A DNA stretch of 64,000 bases from Amycolatopsis mongoliensis (GCF_030285665.1 NZ_CP127295.1:3844001-3908000); one strand, 5' to 3'; positions 52,285 to 62,675 are shown, counted from the first letter of the stretch. Made by a program: numbers and translations. The notes: generated by a model not told the origin, from the sequence alone.

Positions 52285-52959
52285 CTAGGCGTACATGGCC
52301 AGCCAGATCGCGATGTAGTGCGAGACCGCCGCAAGCACGGTGCAAGCGTGGAAGTACTCGTGGTACCCGAAGGTCTCCGGCCAGTGATTGGGCCACTTGA
52401 CGGCGTAGAACACCGCCCCGAGCGTGTAGAACACCCCGCCCACGCACAGCAGCACCAGAGCCGCCACGCCGGCGTGCGTCAGGAGCTCGGGGAACACGAA
52501 CACCGCGACCCAGCCGAGTGCGATGTAGATCGGCACCCCGAGCCACCGCGGCGCGTTCGGCCACAGCATCTTCAACGCCACGCCGAGAACGGCGCCGCCC
52601 CAGACGATGGACAGGATCACGTACCCCGTCGGCTTGGACATCGCCAGCAGGGTGAACGGGGTGTACGTGCCCGCGATGAACAGGAAGATCATCGAGTGGT
52701 CGGCGCGCTTCATCCACTTGTACGCGCGCGGGCTCCACAGGCGGCGGTGGTACAGCGCGCTCACGCCGAACAACCCGAGGATCGTCAGGCCGTACACCGA
52801 CGTCGCCAGTGCCGCGATCGGGGACACTGTGGACGCGGCCAGGCTGATCAGCACCGCCGCTGCCGCGAGGGCGCCGAAGAACGTCCAGAAGTGGATGTGG
52901 CCCCGCAGCCGTGGGCGGAGATCCACTACGGGCTCGGGTGGTTCCGTCGTCAGGCTCAC
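52285..52959 (-). CDS. trhA: Hemolysin III / PAQR family membrane protein; integration target of the element
   Basis: The product has 224 residues from the GTG complement of 52957-52959. Seven membrane helices are visible; family motifs are the first-helix GHIHFWTFFGALAAAAVLI, ALYHRRLWSP, the metal-site Asp in KRADHSMIFLFIAGTYTPF, and the two late His residues in FGYHEYFHACTVLAAVSHY. TrhA proteins influence membrane-lipid homeostasis; the haemolysin name is historical. It is divergent from the Z-prenyl transferase (Rv1085c/Rv1086 order). Its last nine codons form attR. Confidence 0.92.
   Translation of the reverse strand: MSLTTEPPEPVVDLRPRLRGHIHFWTFFGALAAAAVLISLAASTVSPIAALATSVYGLTILGLFGVSALYHRRLWSPRAYKWMKRADHSMIFLFIAGTYTPFTLLAMSKPTGYVILSIVWGGAVLGVALKMLWPNAPRWLGVPIYIALGWVAVFVFPELLTHAGVAALVLLCVGGVFYTLGAVFYAVKWPNHWPETFGYHEYFHACTVLAAVSHYIAIWLAMYA
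52287..52315. other. attR inside the 3' end of trhA
   Basis: It covers the last nine trhA codons; the element supplies the stop codon TAG (complement of 52285-52287), directly followed by its 12-base inverted repeat at 52275-52286. The gene therefore stays intact after integration. Confidence 0.85.
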
Positions 52960-53039
52960 CCTTCCAGGTTACGGGACCGTAAGTTGCCGGGCAGCGGTCA
53001 AGTCACGCGCCTCACACCGGGTGCGTACTCTTCCTGGAC

Positions 53040-53816
53040 GTGAGTGTTCGCTCGTTCTTGTCCGACGTCGTGTACAGCGCCTACGGCCGGCGCCTCATCC
53101 AGCAGGCCGCCGGGCGGCATCCCCGGCACATCGCCATCATGCTCGACGGCAACCGCCGCTGGGCTCGTGAAGCGGGCTTCTCGGACGTTTCGGACGGCCA
53201 CCGCGCCGGGGCGAAGAAGATCGCGGACTTCCTGAGCTGGTGCCAGGAGGCCGACGTCGAGGTCGTCACCATGTGGCTGCTCTCGACCGACAACCTCAAC
53301 CGCGACCCGGACGAGCTGACGCCGCTGCTGAAGATCATCACCGGCGTCACCGACGAGCTCGCCGCGCCCGGCAAGACCTGGCAGCTGCGGATCGTCGGCG
53401 CGCTCGACCTACTACCCACCGAAGTCGCGAAGCGACTCAGTGAAGCCGCCGCGCGCACCGAAGGGCGAACCGGGATGGAGGTCAACGTCGCGGTCGGTTA
53501 CGGCGGGCGCCAGGAAATCGCGGACGCCGTGCGCAAGCTGCTGCTCCAGCACGCCGACGAGGGCACGACCATTCACGAGCTCGCGAAGATCCTCGACGTC
53601 GACCACATCTCCGAGCACCTCTACACATCGGGGCAGCCGGATCCGGACCTCATCATCCGCACCTCCGGCGAACAACGGCTTTCCGGATTCCTGCTCTGGC
53701 AGTCCGCGCATTCGGAATTCTGGTTCACCGAAGCGTATTGGCCCGCATTCCGCCGGGTCGACTTCCTGCGCGCCATGCGCGACTACGCCTGGCGCCACCG
53801 CCGGTTCGGTTCCTGA
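53040..53816 (+). CDS. Short-chain Z-isoprenyl diphosphate synthase (UppS family)
   Basis: The product has 258 residues from GTG 53040. Family motifs: HIAIMLDGNRRWA with the catalytic Asp and the HGR-like DGNRRWA, SDGHRAGAKKI, the MWLLSTDNLNRD strand and the C-terminal IRTSGEQRLSGFLLWQSAHSEFWF with the Mg-binding Glu. It condenses isopentenyl diphosphate onto an allylic primer in Z configuration. Rv1086, the syntenic M. tuberculosis enzyme, makes omega,E,Z-farnesyl diphosphate, the primer for decaprenyl phosphate; the same role is likely here. Confidence 0.92.
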   Translation: MSVRSFLSDVVYSAYGRRLIQQAAGRHPRHIAIMLDGNRRWAREAGFSDVSDGHRAGAKKIADFLSWCQEADVEVVTMWLLSTDNLNRDPDELTPLLKIITGVTDELAAPGKTWQLRIVGALDLLPTEVAKRLSEAAARTEGRTGMEVNVAVGYGGRQEIADAVRKLLLQHADEGTTIHELAKILDVDHISEHLYTSGQPDPDLIIRTSGEQRLSGFLLWQSAHSEFWFTEAYWPAFRRVDFLRAMRDYAWRHRRFGS

Positions 53817-53819
53817 CAA

Positions 53820-53857
53820 CGCGAAAGGCCCCGGAGCGAGCTCCGGGGCCTTTCGCG
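53820..53857. terminator. Perfect 17-bp stem terminator
   Basis: CGCGAAAGGCCCCGGAG at 53820-53836 pairs with 53841-53857 (loop CGAG); A- and T-runs inside the stem suit both directions. It separates the convergent stops at 53816 and 53867. Confidence 0.8.
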
Positions 53858-53866
53858 TGGCCTGAC

Positions 53867-54115
53867 TCAGTGGTGGTGGTGCTCCAGCGAGTGCAGGATC
53901 AGCGCCGGAGTGGTGGCGATGCCCGCGTAGGCACCGGCGACCAGGGAGGCCGCACCGTAGCCCAGGGCGCCGCCGCCCTCGATGAACGTGGCGTAGGCGT
54001 CGCCGAACGTCGGGTCCGGGGTGCCCGTCGTGTCGCCCGTCGCGGCGAACGCGGTGCTGCCGATCATCATGAGACCCGCAGCGGTGGCGGCGACGAAACC
54101 AGCCTTCTTCAGCAC
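53867..54115 (-). CDS. Small secreted protein with a natural His tail
   Basis: The product has 82 residues from the GTG complement of 54113-54115, chosen for AGGAG eight bases upstream. A Sec signal peptide (LKKAGFVAATAAGLMMIGSTAFAA) is followed by a ~55-residue mature part (GDTTGTPDPTFGDAYATFIE, then Gly/Ala-rich helix GALGYGAASLVAGAYAGIA) ending EHHHH. The tail may bind metal. The Gly/Ala helix is amphipathic enough for membrane or surface association. No family recognised. Confidence 0.65.
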   Translation of the reverse strand: MLKKAGFVAATAAGLMMIGSTAFAATGDTTGTPDPTFGDAYATFIEGGGALGYGAASLVAGAYAGIATTPALILHSLEHHHH

Positions 54116-54726
54116 TTCGCACACTCCTAGGTAGAACTGTTGGGATCCGGGGCACCGGGGGTCCGGTGGTGTGTCCCGCAGTGAGAAAATTACCCGTCTA
54201 TCAGGCATCCCGTACGGCTTGTACGCCCATTGTGTGAGCCTGATGCAGGCGCTTTCACTCGTACCGGTTCCGCAAAATGCGCGGCGCAATCCGCCGTGGT
54301 AGAAGCTGTTCAATCGATCTTGTGAATACAACGGGTCAGTAATTCCATCAAGATCATTCCGACGAGTGTGCATCGATCGGGAGGTCGATAACGCAGAGTG
54401 ATCGTCACGGGACGTCGATGTCGGACGACCGACAGTGAGGTGACGATCTGGCGAATCACCGTGTTGGCTCCCTGCGCGATCCGGCATTCGTAGGTACCTT
54501 CCGAGGTGAGGGCACGCGATCAGTGCGGGCCCTCGCGGGAGGCCCTGGTCGTGACGGTGATCGAGGGGGCGGCTCAGCCGCCCACGAGACGCACGAGGGG
54601 GCCGGCACCCGGCCCTCGTGGCCGCGCCACCTGACCCACCGGTCAGAGGGAGTGGTCCAGCCAGGGAGGTGCCCGGCCCAGCGAGTGCGGGCGTGAGGTG
54701 CACACGCCCTCGAGGGAGATGCCGTC
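54116..54726. other. Long gap before phoH2 with hairpin-rich leader
   Basis: 611 bases without a convincing gene. 54180-54450 is AT-richer and likely holds divergent promoters. 54500-54720 is GC-rich with several hairpins, for example around 54593-54625 (GAGGGGGCCGG / CCGGCCCTC) and 54530-54550. This looks like a structured 5' leader or a small RNA; no Rfam family was recognised by eye. Confidence 0.4.
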
Positions 54727-56121
54727 GTGACTGCGCAGCGTTTGCCCCGTAAGGCCTCTGGCCGTTCTTCGACCGGTGCCGTTCCTGGCCCGGAGAAAGC
54801 CTCGACCTCGCCCGAATCCCAGCAGCACATGTACGTGCTCGACACGTCGGTCCTCCTTTCGGACCCGTGGGCGGTGACCCGCTTCGCCGAGCATGCAGTC
54901 GTGCTTCCGCTGGTCGTCATCAGTGAACTGGAGGCGAAGCGCCACCACCCGGAGCTCGGCTGGTTCGCCCGGGAATCCCTGCGCATGCTCGACGACCTGC
55001 GCCGGCAGTACGGCAGGCTCGACGCGCCGCTCCCCATCGGGGACCACGGCGGCACGCTGCAGGTGGAGCTGAACCACTCGGACCCGTCGGTGCTCCCGTC
55101 GGGGTTCCGCACCGACTCCAACGACCACCGCATCCTCGCCTGCGCGCTCAACCTGGCGGCGGAGAACGCGGCGGTCACGCTGGTGACGAAGGACATCCCG
55201 CTGCGGGTCAAGGCCGGGGCCGTCGGTCTCGAGGCGGACGAGTACCGCGCGCAGGAAGTGACGCCGTCCGGCTGGACGGGCATGGCGGACGTCGACGTCG
55301 AGCAGGACGTGCTCGACACGCTGTTCGGCGGCAGCACCGTCGATCCGGTCGAATACGGCATGGATGAGCTCGCCGAGCTGCCCTGCCACACCGGCCTGCG
55401 GCTGCTCGCGGGCACCTCCAGCGCGCTGGGGCGGATCACGGCGGACAAGCGCATCCGGCTGGTGCGCGGCGACCGCGAGGCGTTCGGCCTGCACGGCCGC
55501 AGCGCCGAGCAGCGCGTCGCGCTCGACCTGCTGCTCGACTCCGACGTCGGCATCGTTTCGCTGGGTGGCCGTGCCGGCACCGGCAAGTCGGCGCTCGCGC
55601 TGTGCGCCGGCCTGGAAGCCGTGATGGAACGCCGTCAGCACCGCAAGGTCGTGGTGTTCCGGCCGGTCTACGCGGTCGGCGGCCAGGACCTCGGGTACCT
55701 GCCCGGGTCCGAGAGCGAGAAGATGCAGCCGTGGGCGCAGGCGGTGTTCGACACCCTCGGCGCGCTGGTCAGCCAGGACGTCCTCGACGAGGTCTTCGAT
55801 CGCGGCATGCTCGAGGTGCTCCCGCTGACGCACATCCGCGGCCGGTCGCTGCACGACACGTTCGTCATCGTCGACGAGGCGCAGTCACTGGAACGGAACG
55901 TCCTGCTCACGGTGCTTTCGCGGCTCGGCACGGCGTCCCGGGTGGTGCTCACGCACGACGTCGCCCAGCGCGACAACCTGCGCGTCGGCCGGCACGACGG
56001 CGTCTCGGCGGTGATCGAGAAGCTGAAGGGTCACCCGCTGTTCGCGCACGTCACGCTGACGCGCTCGGAGCGTTCGCCGATCGCCGCCCTGGTCACCGAA
56101 ATGCTGGAGGACCACGGCTGA
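54727..56121 (+). CDS. phoH2: PhoH2: PIN-domain RNase fused to PhoH ATPase
   Basis: The product has 464 residues from GTG 54727. After a ~30-residue polar tail comes a PIN domain (~35-165): [15 protein letters not shown] with the first Asp, [16 protein letters not shown], and [15 protein letters not shown] with later Asp residues. The PhoH ATPase (~250-464) has [16 protein letters not shown] (Walker A) and [14 protein letters not shown] (Walker B). PhoH2 proteins unwind and cleave RNA in an ATP-dependent way. The gene matches Rv1095; the small antitoxin-like phoAT ORF of mycobacteria is not recognisable upstream. Confidence 0.92.
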   Translation: MTAQRLPRKASGRSSTGAVPGPEKASTSPESQQHMYVLDTSVLLSDPWAVTRFAEHAVVLPLVVISELEAKRHHPELGWFARESLRMLDDLRRQYGRLDAPLPIGDHGGTLQVELNHSDPSVLPSGFRTDSNDHRILACALNLAAENAAVTLVTKDIPLRVKAGAVGLEADEYRAQEVTPSGWTGMADVDVEQDVLDTLFGGSTVDPVEYGMDELAELPCHTGLRLLAGTSSALGRITADKRIRLVRGDREAFGLHGRSAEQRVALDLLLDSDVGIVSLGGRAGTGKSALALCAGLEAVMERRQHRKVVVFRPVYAVGGQDLGYLPGSESEKMQPWAQAVFDTLGALVSQDVLDEVFDRGMLEVLPLTHIRGRSLHDTFVIVDEAQSLERNVLLTVLSRLGTASRVVLTHDVAQRDNLRVGRHDGVSAVIEKLKGHPLFAHVTLTRSERSPIAALVTEMLEDHG

Positions 56122-56131
56122 GCTCGAAGGT

Positions 56132-56182
56132 CCGTGAATGTCGCATTGAGGGACTTGAAGTCCCTCAATGCGACATTCACGG
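56132..56182. terminator. 51-base perfect palindrome between convergent genes
   Basis: Arms 56132-56156 and 56158-56182 are exact 25-base complements around one G. The outer GTGAATG/CATTCAC word also occurs in the palindromes at 2594-2610. It lies between the stops at 56121 (+) and 56186 (-). Confidence 0.75.
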
Positions 56183-56185
56183 CTT

Positions 56186-58141
<1,956 letters not shown>

Positions 58142-58148
<7 letters not shown>

Positions 58149-58657
58149 CGGCGGTCGGTGCCGCGGTCATCGCGGCCGTCGCGTCGCTGGTCGGTGTGAC
58201 GCTCGGCGCGCTGCTCGAGCCCTGGAAGCTCAACGCTGCCCGGCGTGCGAAGCTGCGGCAGGACCGGGCCGACCGGTGCGCGGGGTTCATCGAGGCGGCC
58301 GTCCGCGCGCGGCAGCACAACATCGACTTGAACGTCATCCACCGCCGGCGCGAGATCGGTGAACTCCCCGAGGAAGACGACGAGCGCACCGCCGGCTACG
58401 AGGATTCCTACTACGTCGCCCGCGCGCAGATGCGGTCCTTCTTCGGGCTGCTCGTGATGAGCGGCCCCGACGAGCTGGTCGAACAGGCCCGCGTGGTCCG
58501 CCAACGGGACTTCGAGCTGCACGTCGTCCGGCTCGAGGTCGACGATGGCGGCGGGTTCGACCGGATGAACCTGCCGCCCGTGGTGCGAAAAGCCGCCGGA
58601 GCGGTGGACCGGGCGATCGAGGAGTTCGCCCTCGTCGCCCGGAAGCACACCGCTTAA
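58142..58657 (+). CDS. Membrane-anchored helical protein of unknown function
   Basis: The product has 171 residues from GTG 58142. One N-terminal membrane helix (GAAVIAAVASLVGVTLGALL) is followed by helices (AARRAKLRQDRADRCAGFIEAAVRARQHNIDLN; EQARVVRQRDFELHVV). The pattern resembles short actinobacterial proteins with an N-terminal TM and a cytosolic coiled coil. Its stop overlaps the convergent MBL gene's stop (TTAA, 58654-58657). Confidence 0.65.
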
Positions 58658-59277
58658 GCTTCGTCCCAGCCGCTCGAAGCCGTCTTCTCCGCGCCGAGCG
58701 TCGTGCCCTCGCCGTGGCCCGTGTGCACCTTCGTCGCCTCCGGGAGGGTGAACAGCTTCTCGCGGATGGACTTCACGATCGTCGGGTAGTCCGAATAGGA
58801 CCGTCCGGTCGCGCCGGGGCCGCCGTGGAACAGCGTGTCGCCGGTGAACAGGACGCCCAGCTCTTCGGCGTAGAGGCACACCGCGCCCGGCGCGTGCCCC
58901 GGCGTGTGGATGACCTTCAGCGTCGTGCCCGCGATCGTGATCGCCTGGCCGTCCGCCAGCTCGCCGTCCGGCGCGCGGCCGGGGTGGGTCTGGTCCCAGA
59001 GCACGCGGTCGTCCGGGTGCAGCAGGATCGGCGCGCCGGTGGCCTCGGCCAGCTCCGGGGCCGCGTTGACGTGGTCGTTGTGCGCGTGGGTGCAGACGAT
59101 CGCCGCCAGCTTCCGCTCGCCGACGACGTTCTCGATCGCCTTCGCGTCGTGGGCCGCGTCGATCACGATCACTTCCGCGTCGTCGCCCACGATCCACACG
59201 TTGTTGTCGACGTCCCAGCTGCCCCCGTCGAGCTGGAAGGTGCCGGACGTCACCAGGTTCTGCACGATCGCCGTCAT
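58654..59277 (-). CDS. MBL-fold metallo-hydrolase (glyoxalase II-like)
   Basis: The product has 207 residues from the ATG complement of 59275-59277 (MTAIVQNLVTSGTFQLDGGSW). The full metal motif is present: CTHAHNDHVNAA (HxHxDH), then HTPGHAPGAVCLY, LFTGDTLFHGGPGATGRSYSDY with the bridging Asp, and a last His in VHTGHGEGTT. It is of the single-domain hydroxyacylglutathione-hydrolase-like type found in mycothiol producers, so the thioester substrate may be a mycothiol adduct (inference). Confidence 0.87.
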   Translation of the reverse strand: MTAIVQNLVTSGTFQLDGGSWDVDNNVWIVGDDAEVIVIDAAHDAKAIENVVGERKLAAIVCTHAHNDHVNAAPELAEATGAPILLHPDDRVLWDQTHPGRAPDGELADGQAITIAGTTLKVIHTPGHAPGAVCLYAEELGVLFTGDTLFHGGPGATGRSYSDYPTIVKSIREKLFTLPEATKVHTGHGEGTTLGAEKTASSGWDEA

Positions 59278-59330
59278 GGGCCCGACCCTAACGCGGTCGT
59301 GGCCCGTCTCGTGTTCGCGGGGCGAAGCCG

Positions 59331-59963
59331 CTACGACGCTGTCTCCGGGATTGTCGACGATTTCTTCGACAGTCGGCGATCCAGGATGAGCGCGCCGATC
59401 GCGAGCACGGTGAAGAACAGGCCGATGACGACGCAGTTGATCGTCACGCGGCCGTAGCCGAGTGCGGCGGCGTCGACGAACGGGTAGGGGTAGAAGCCGG
59501 TGACCGCGCCGCGCGGCAGCGTGAAGGCGAGCCAAGCCAGGGGGTAGAGCAGCGACCAGCAGACCGTGCGCCAGGTCAGGACGCCGCGCGGGCCGGCGAC
59601 GAGCCAGCCGAGCACGAAGAGGATCGGCGTGACCTTGTGCAGCATGGTGTCCGAGAACAGCGAAAGCCCGTGCAGCTCGTACAGGCCGGCGAGGGCGACC
59701 TGGTAGACGATGCCCGTCACGATGATGCCGACCAGCGCGTCGAGCCAGAGCACGGCGAAGAGCTGCCTGCGGGTGACGCCCAGGGCGACGAGCGCCGAGG
59801 TGGCGGTGACCAGCAGGTTCGAGTCGATGGTGAAGAAGCAGAGCAGGTTCGCGACCCGGCCGCCGGGGTCGTTCGCGGTGGCGATCACCTGGGTGACGAG
59901 GCCGGTCAGCGCGACCACGGCGGTGACCGCGAACCAGGCGCGGGTGAGCTTTTCGCTGCGCAT
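59331..59963 (-). CDS. Pr6Pr family membrane protein
   Basis: The product has 210 residues from the ATG complement of 59961-59963 (MRSEKLTRAWFAVTAVVALTGL). Six membrane segments are visible; the family motifs are FFTIDSNLLVTATSALVAL, HKVTPILFVLGWLVAGPRG and YPLAWLAFTLPRGAVTGFYPYPFVD, which characterise Pr6Pr/FAR-17a-like proteins. Function unknown. Confidence 0.85.
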   Translation of the reverse strand: MRSEKLTRAWFAVTAVVALTGLVTQVIATANDPGGRVANLLCFFTIDSNLLVTATSALVALGVTRRQLFAVLWLDALVGIIVTGIVYQVALAGLYELHGLSLFSDTMLHKVTPILFVLGWLVAGPRGVLTWRTVCWSLLYPLAWLAFTLPRGAVTGFYPYPFVDAAALGYGRVTINCVVIGLFFTVLAIGALILDRRLSKKSSTIPETAS

Positions 59964-60041
59964 CCCCGGAGGATAGTTCCACTGTGGACCACTCGATCGA
60001 GTCGAGCCGGTCACCCGGTGCGCGTCCTATTCTCGGCGGAG

Positions 60042-61139
60042 ATGGACGTCGAACGCACGCCGGGGCGGCGCGGGCGGATCGCGCTCGGCCCCGCGGAGGA
60101 CACCGGACCGGTCGCCGGGTTCGCGCGCCGGTTGTGGGAGCTGAAGCGCGCGGCGGGCGACCCGTCGTACGACCGGATGCGCGACGAGTTCGGCGCGCTG
60201 GCGTCGAAGTCGGCGCTGTCGGCGGCGGCCCGGGGGCGCCACCTGCCGAGCTGGGAGACGACGTGGGAGTTCGTGCGGGTACTGGCGGTCGGGGTGCTGG
60301 GCCAGGACGAGACCTCGGCGCGGCTGGAGTGGCGGGGACATTGGGAGAAGGCCCGCGAGCCGGAGCCCGAGGTGCAGGAGGCCGGGCGGCGGCGCTGGGG
60401 GCCGCCGCTTCTGCGGGGACCTGGCGCGGAGAAGGCTGAACGGCGCCGGAGGACGGTCGGGTCTGAGCCTGGGCCGGAGGAGACTGGGCGTCGCCGGCCA
60501 GCGCCCGCGCCTGGGAGTCAGGAAACCGAGCGGCGCCGGCGAGCGCCGGAGCCGGGGCCTGGGGCGGAGGGGGCCGCGGGCCGCCGGCGGTCGGTCGGGC
60601 CGGATTCGTCCCCGCGCCGCTGGGTGCTCGCGCGCGGATCCTCCCGCTCCCACGAGGGCGGACTCCCGTCCCCGCGGCGCAGGTGGGCGGCCTACGGGCT
60701 CGCCGCGGCTGTCGCCGTAGTGCTCGTCGTCGCGGTTGCCCTGCTCTTCGGTGGCGCTTTCTCGGCCGAGCCCGGCGCGACCAGCCCCGGTGACGTGTCC
60801 GAGTTCGTCGCCGACGTGACCGTGCCCGACGGCACCTCCGTTCCCGCCGGGAGCCGGTTCGTCAAGACGTGGGAGCTCCGGAACGCCGGATCGGTCGGAT
60901 GGATCGGGCGGTACCTCGTCCGCTCGGGCTCGTTCGGCAGCCCGGACCAGTGCCGCACGCCCGACCGCGTGCCGGTGCCCTACACCGCGCCCGGCGAGCA
61001 CGTGCGGATCTCCGTCGACGTGCAGGCGCCGCCGTCGGCCGGGCACTGCCAGGTCTACTGGAAGATGGCCGACTCCGAGGGGCACCTGCTGCTCCCCGAT
61101 GCCCGCGCGGTCTTCTTCTCCGTCCGGATCACCCCCTGA
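60042..61139 (+). CDS. Membrane protein with extracytoplasmic NBR1-Ig-like domain
   Basis: The product has 365 residues from ATG 60042, with GGCGGAG before it. The N-terminal ~100 residues look like the DNA-binding-like head common in actinomycetes (ARRLWELKRAAGDPSYDRMRDEF; SKSALSAAARGRHLPSWETTWEFVRVL). An Arg/Glu/Pro low-complexity linker (~110-205) with repeats such as ETGRRRP follows, then one TM helix (~222-245) and a beta-rich C-terminus: PAGSRFVKTWELRNAGSVGW is the NBR1/Ig-like hallmark. It couples a cytoplasmic head to an outside Ig domain; role unknown. Confidence 0.75.
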   Translation: MDVERTPGRRGRIALGPAEDTGPVAGFARRLWELKRAAGDPSYDRMRDEFGALASKSALSAAARGRHLPSWETTWEFVRVLAVGVLGQDETSARLEWRGHWEKAREPEPEVQEAGRRRWGPPLLRGPGAEKAERRRRTVGSEPGPEETGRRRPAPAPGSQETERRRRAPEPGPGAEGAAGRRRSVGPDSSPRRWVLARGSSRSHEGGLPSPRRRWAAYGLAAAVAVVLVVAVALLFGGAFSAEPGATSPGDVSEFVADVTVPDGTSVPAGSRFVKTWELRNAGSVGWIGRYLVRSGSFGSPDQCRTPDRVPVPYTAPGEHVRISVDVQAPPSAGHCQVYWKMADSEGHLLLPDARAVFFSVRITP

Positions 61140-61319
61140 ATTTGGCTTTCGCGACCCCCTGGCCATTGCGCTGACCTGCGAAGACGATCTTCGTTTGGCT
61201 TTCGCTCCGCGGTAGCCGCCGAATGCCTTCCCGAAGACCGCCGACGGTCCCTAACGTCGTCGGTGTCCGGATCTCCTGGGCGAATCCATTTCATCTTTTC
61301 TTGCAGGGGAAGGAAATCC

Positions 61320-61667
61320 ATGCGTCCGTATCTGAGGGTCGCGGCCGTCACGGGAGCCGCGCTCGTCGCGGGCCTGCTGCCGGCCGGCGCGGCGTCGGCC
61401 TCGACTTCGGCGGCGGGGGTCGTCGCGAGTGATCCGATCATCACGTGCGAGTCCGGGTACCACGGCTGGATGCGCCGGGCCGGCAAGGACGCCATCTGCC
61501 TGTGGCCGGGCGAGCGCACCTGGGACATCCGCGTCTTCGAGTGCGCGGGCGACCTGACGCTCTACTTCAAGAACGGCAAGCACGCCTACTGCGGCGGCTC
61601 GATGAAGTTCGGCATCGACATCGCCGAGACGTCCACTGTGGTCAAGACGAAGGTGGGGAACCGCTGA
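61320..61667 (+). CDS. Small secreted four-Cys protein
   Basis: The product has 115 residues from ATG 61320, with GGGGAAGG upstream. A signal peptide (RPYLRVAAVTGAALVAGLLPAGAASA) precedes a mature part of ~85 residues with cysteines in ITCESGYHG, AICLWPG, FECAGD and AYCGGS, probably two disulfides. No family recognised. The last base of its stop is the first base of the next start (TGATG). Confidence 0.7.
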   Translation: MRPYLRVAAVTGAALVAGLLPAGAASASTSAAGVVASDPIITCESGYHGWMRRAGKDAICLWPGERTWDIRVFECAGDLTLYFKNGKHAYCGGSMKFGIDIAETSTVVKTKVGNR

Positions 61668-62041
61668 TGCGCAAGCTGATCGCCCTCGTTCCGGTGGCAC
61701 TGGCCGCGACACTGCTGACGGCGCCGTCCGCGGCCGCCGCGACGAAGGTCTGCGCCGGCGGCCCGCTGATGGGCGGGGCGACGAAGGTCGTCGAGGTGAG
61801 CGCCGGGCAGAAGATCGACATCACCGTGCACAACCACGACTACCGCGGGATGCTCGTCCAGATCATCGAAGACGTTTTCGACAAGGGCCTGTGGAGCGGC
61901 GCCATCGCGCCGGGCAAGGAGCACACCGTGTCGCACGGCGTGCTCGGCGACCCGCCCGTCTACCACAAGATCCGGTTCGAGGTGACGTCCAACCTGTCCA
62001 ACAACTACACGTACGCGATCAAGTCCGACCGCTGTTATTGA
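61667..62041 (+). CDS. Small secreted protein coupled to the preceding one
   Basis: The product has 124 residues from ATG 61667. A signal peptide (MRKLIALVPVALAATLLTAP) precedes a beta-rich domain (KVVEVSAGQKIDITVHNHDY, then IRFEVTSNLSNNYTYAI) with two cysteines (KVCAGG near the start, DRCY at the end) that can close the fold. No family recognised. The TGATG overlap suggests that the two products act together outside the cell. Confidence 0.7.
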   Translation: MRKLIALVPVALAATLLTAPSAAAATKVCAGGPLMGGATKVVEVSAGQKIDITVHNHDYRGMLVQIIEDVFDKGLWSGAIAPGKEHTVSHGVLGDPPVYHKIRFEVTSNLSNNYTYAIKSDRCY

Positions 62042-62050
62042 TGCCGGACG

Positions 62051-62075
62051 CGCCCCGGTGTGGTGCACCGGGGCG
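62051..62075. terminator. Hairpin between convergent genes
   Basis: CGCCCCGGTG at 62051-62060 pairs exactly with 62066-62075 around TGGTG. It lies between the stops at 62041 (+) and 62084 (-). Confidence 0.75.
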
Positions 62076-62083
62076 CTCGGTCG

Positions 62084-62524
62084 TCAGGCCGTGGTGAGAG
62101 CGTCCCGGAGGGTGGTGAACGCTTCGTACTCGGCCTTCTGCTCGACCGGCAGCTGGTAACCGGCGGCGAGGAGCTTCGGCACGGAGGGGAGGATGCTGAG
62201 CTTGAAGCTCTGCCCGTCCGTCGTCTTGATCACGAACCGGCCTTGCAGATCACGCTTCTTGACCGACGCCCGGTTCGCGTCCGTGATCGTCAGCGGGGTG
62301 CCCGCCGTGATCGTGCCGCTCTTTTCCTCGAGCGGCACGATCACGAGGTCGGTCTGCCCCGGCCGGAAACCCACCGCGAAATTGCTGACGGTGGTGGTGC
62401 GGAAAACGATGAAGTTCTGTTGCTTGATTTCCGCGGCGTACACCTTGGTGTAACTCGTCCCGTCGGCGACGGCCGCGTCGAAAGCGCCGTGGATGGCCGC
62501 TTTCAGTTCTTCCTTGCTTGCCAC
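62084..62524 (-). CDS. Protein of unknown function (146 residues)
   Basis: It starts at ATG 62524 and has no signal peptide. A helix (SKEELKAAIHGAFDAAVADG) is followed by beta strands (FIVFRTTTVSNFAVGFRPG; LVIVPLEEKSGTITAGTPL) and a C-terminal helical part. No family or catalytic motif recognised. Confidence 0.65.
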   Translation of the reverse strand: MASKEELKAAIHGAFDAAVADGTSYTKVYAAEIKQQNFIVFRTTTVSNFAVGFRPGQTDLVIVPLEEKSGTITAGTPLTITDANRASVKKRDLQGRFVIKTTDGQSFKLSILPSVPKLLAAGYQLPVEQKAEYEAFTTLRDALTTA

Positions 62525-62675
62525 TTGTACTCCTCCATGACCGCTCGGGGAGTGAGCGGGTTCCGAGGAGCAGCATCGTACTGACGGGCGCTTCGCGTTC
62601 TGTGGGGAAAATTCCTGACACCGGCGCTCGGTTTCCGCGTCGAAAAAACCGAATGCCGACCATTCCGGTTAATGG

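Larger units (their letters stand above)
40131..52315 (+). mobile_element. Actinomycete integrative and conjugative element (pSAM2-type AICE) inserted in the 3' end of trhA
   Basis: The 12.2-kb element is bounded by 29-base direct repeats (one mismatch) that match the last nine codons of trhA. Just inside each end is the inverted 12-mer AGCTGCGGTTTT (40213-40224; complement 52275-52286) and the direct 12-mer CTGACGGCCTGG (40267-40278; 52236-52247), likely arm sites for the integrase. The right-end core has the AICE order: small ORFs, Pra-like activator, FtsK-type Tra, HUH Rep, Xis, Int. A Nudix hydrolase and XRE regulator are on the other strand. Lower-GC cargo sits next to both ends. It should excise, replicate by rolling circle and move as double-stranded DNA. 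Confidence 0.9.
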
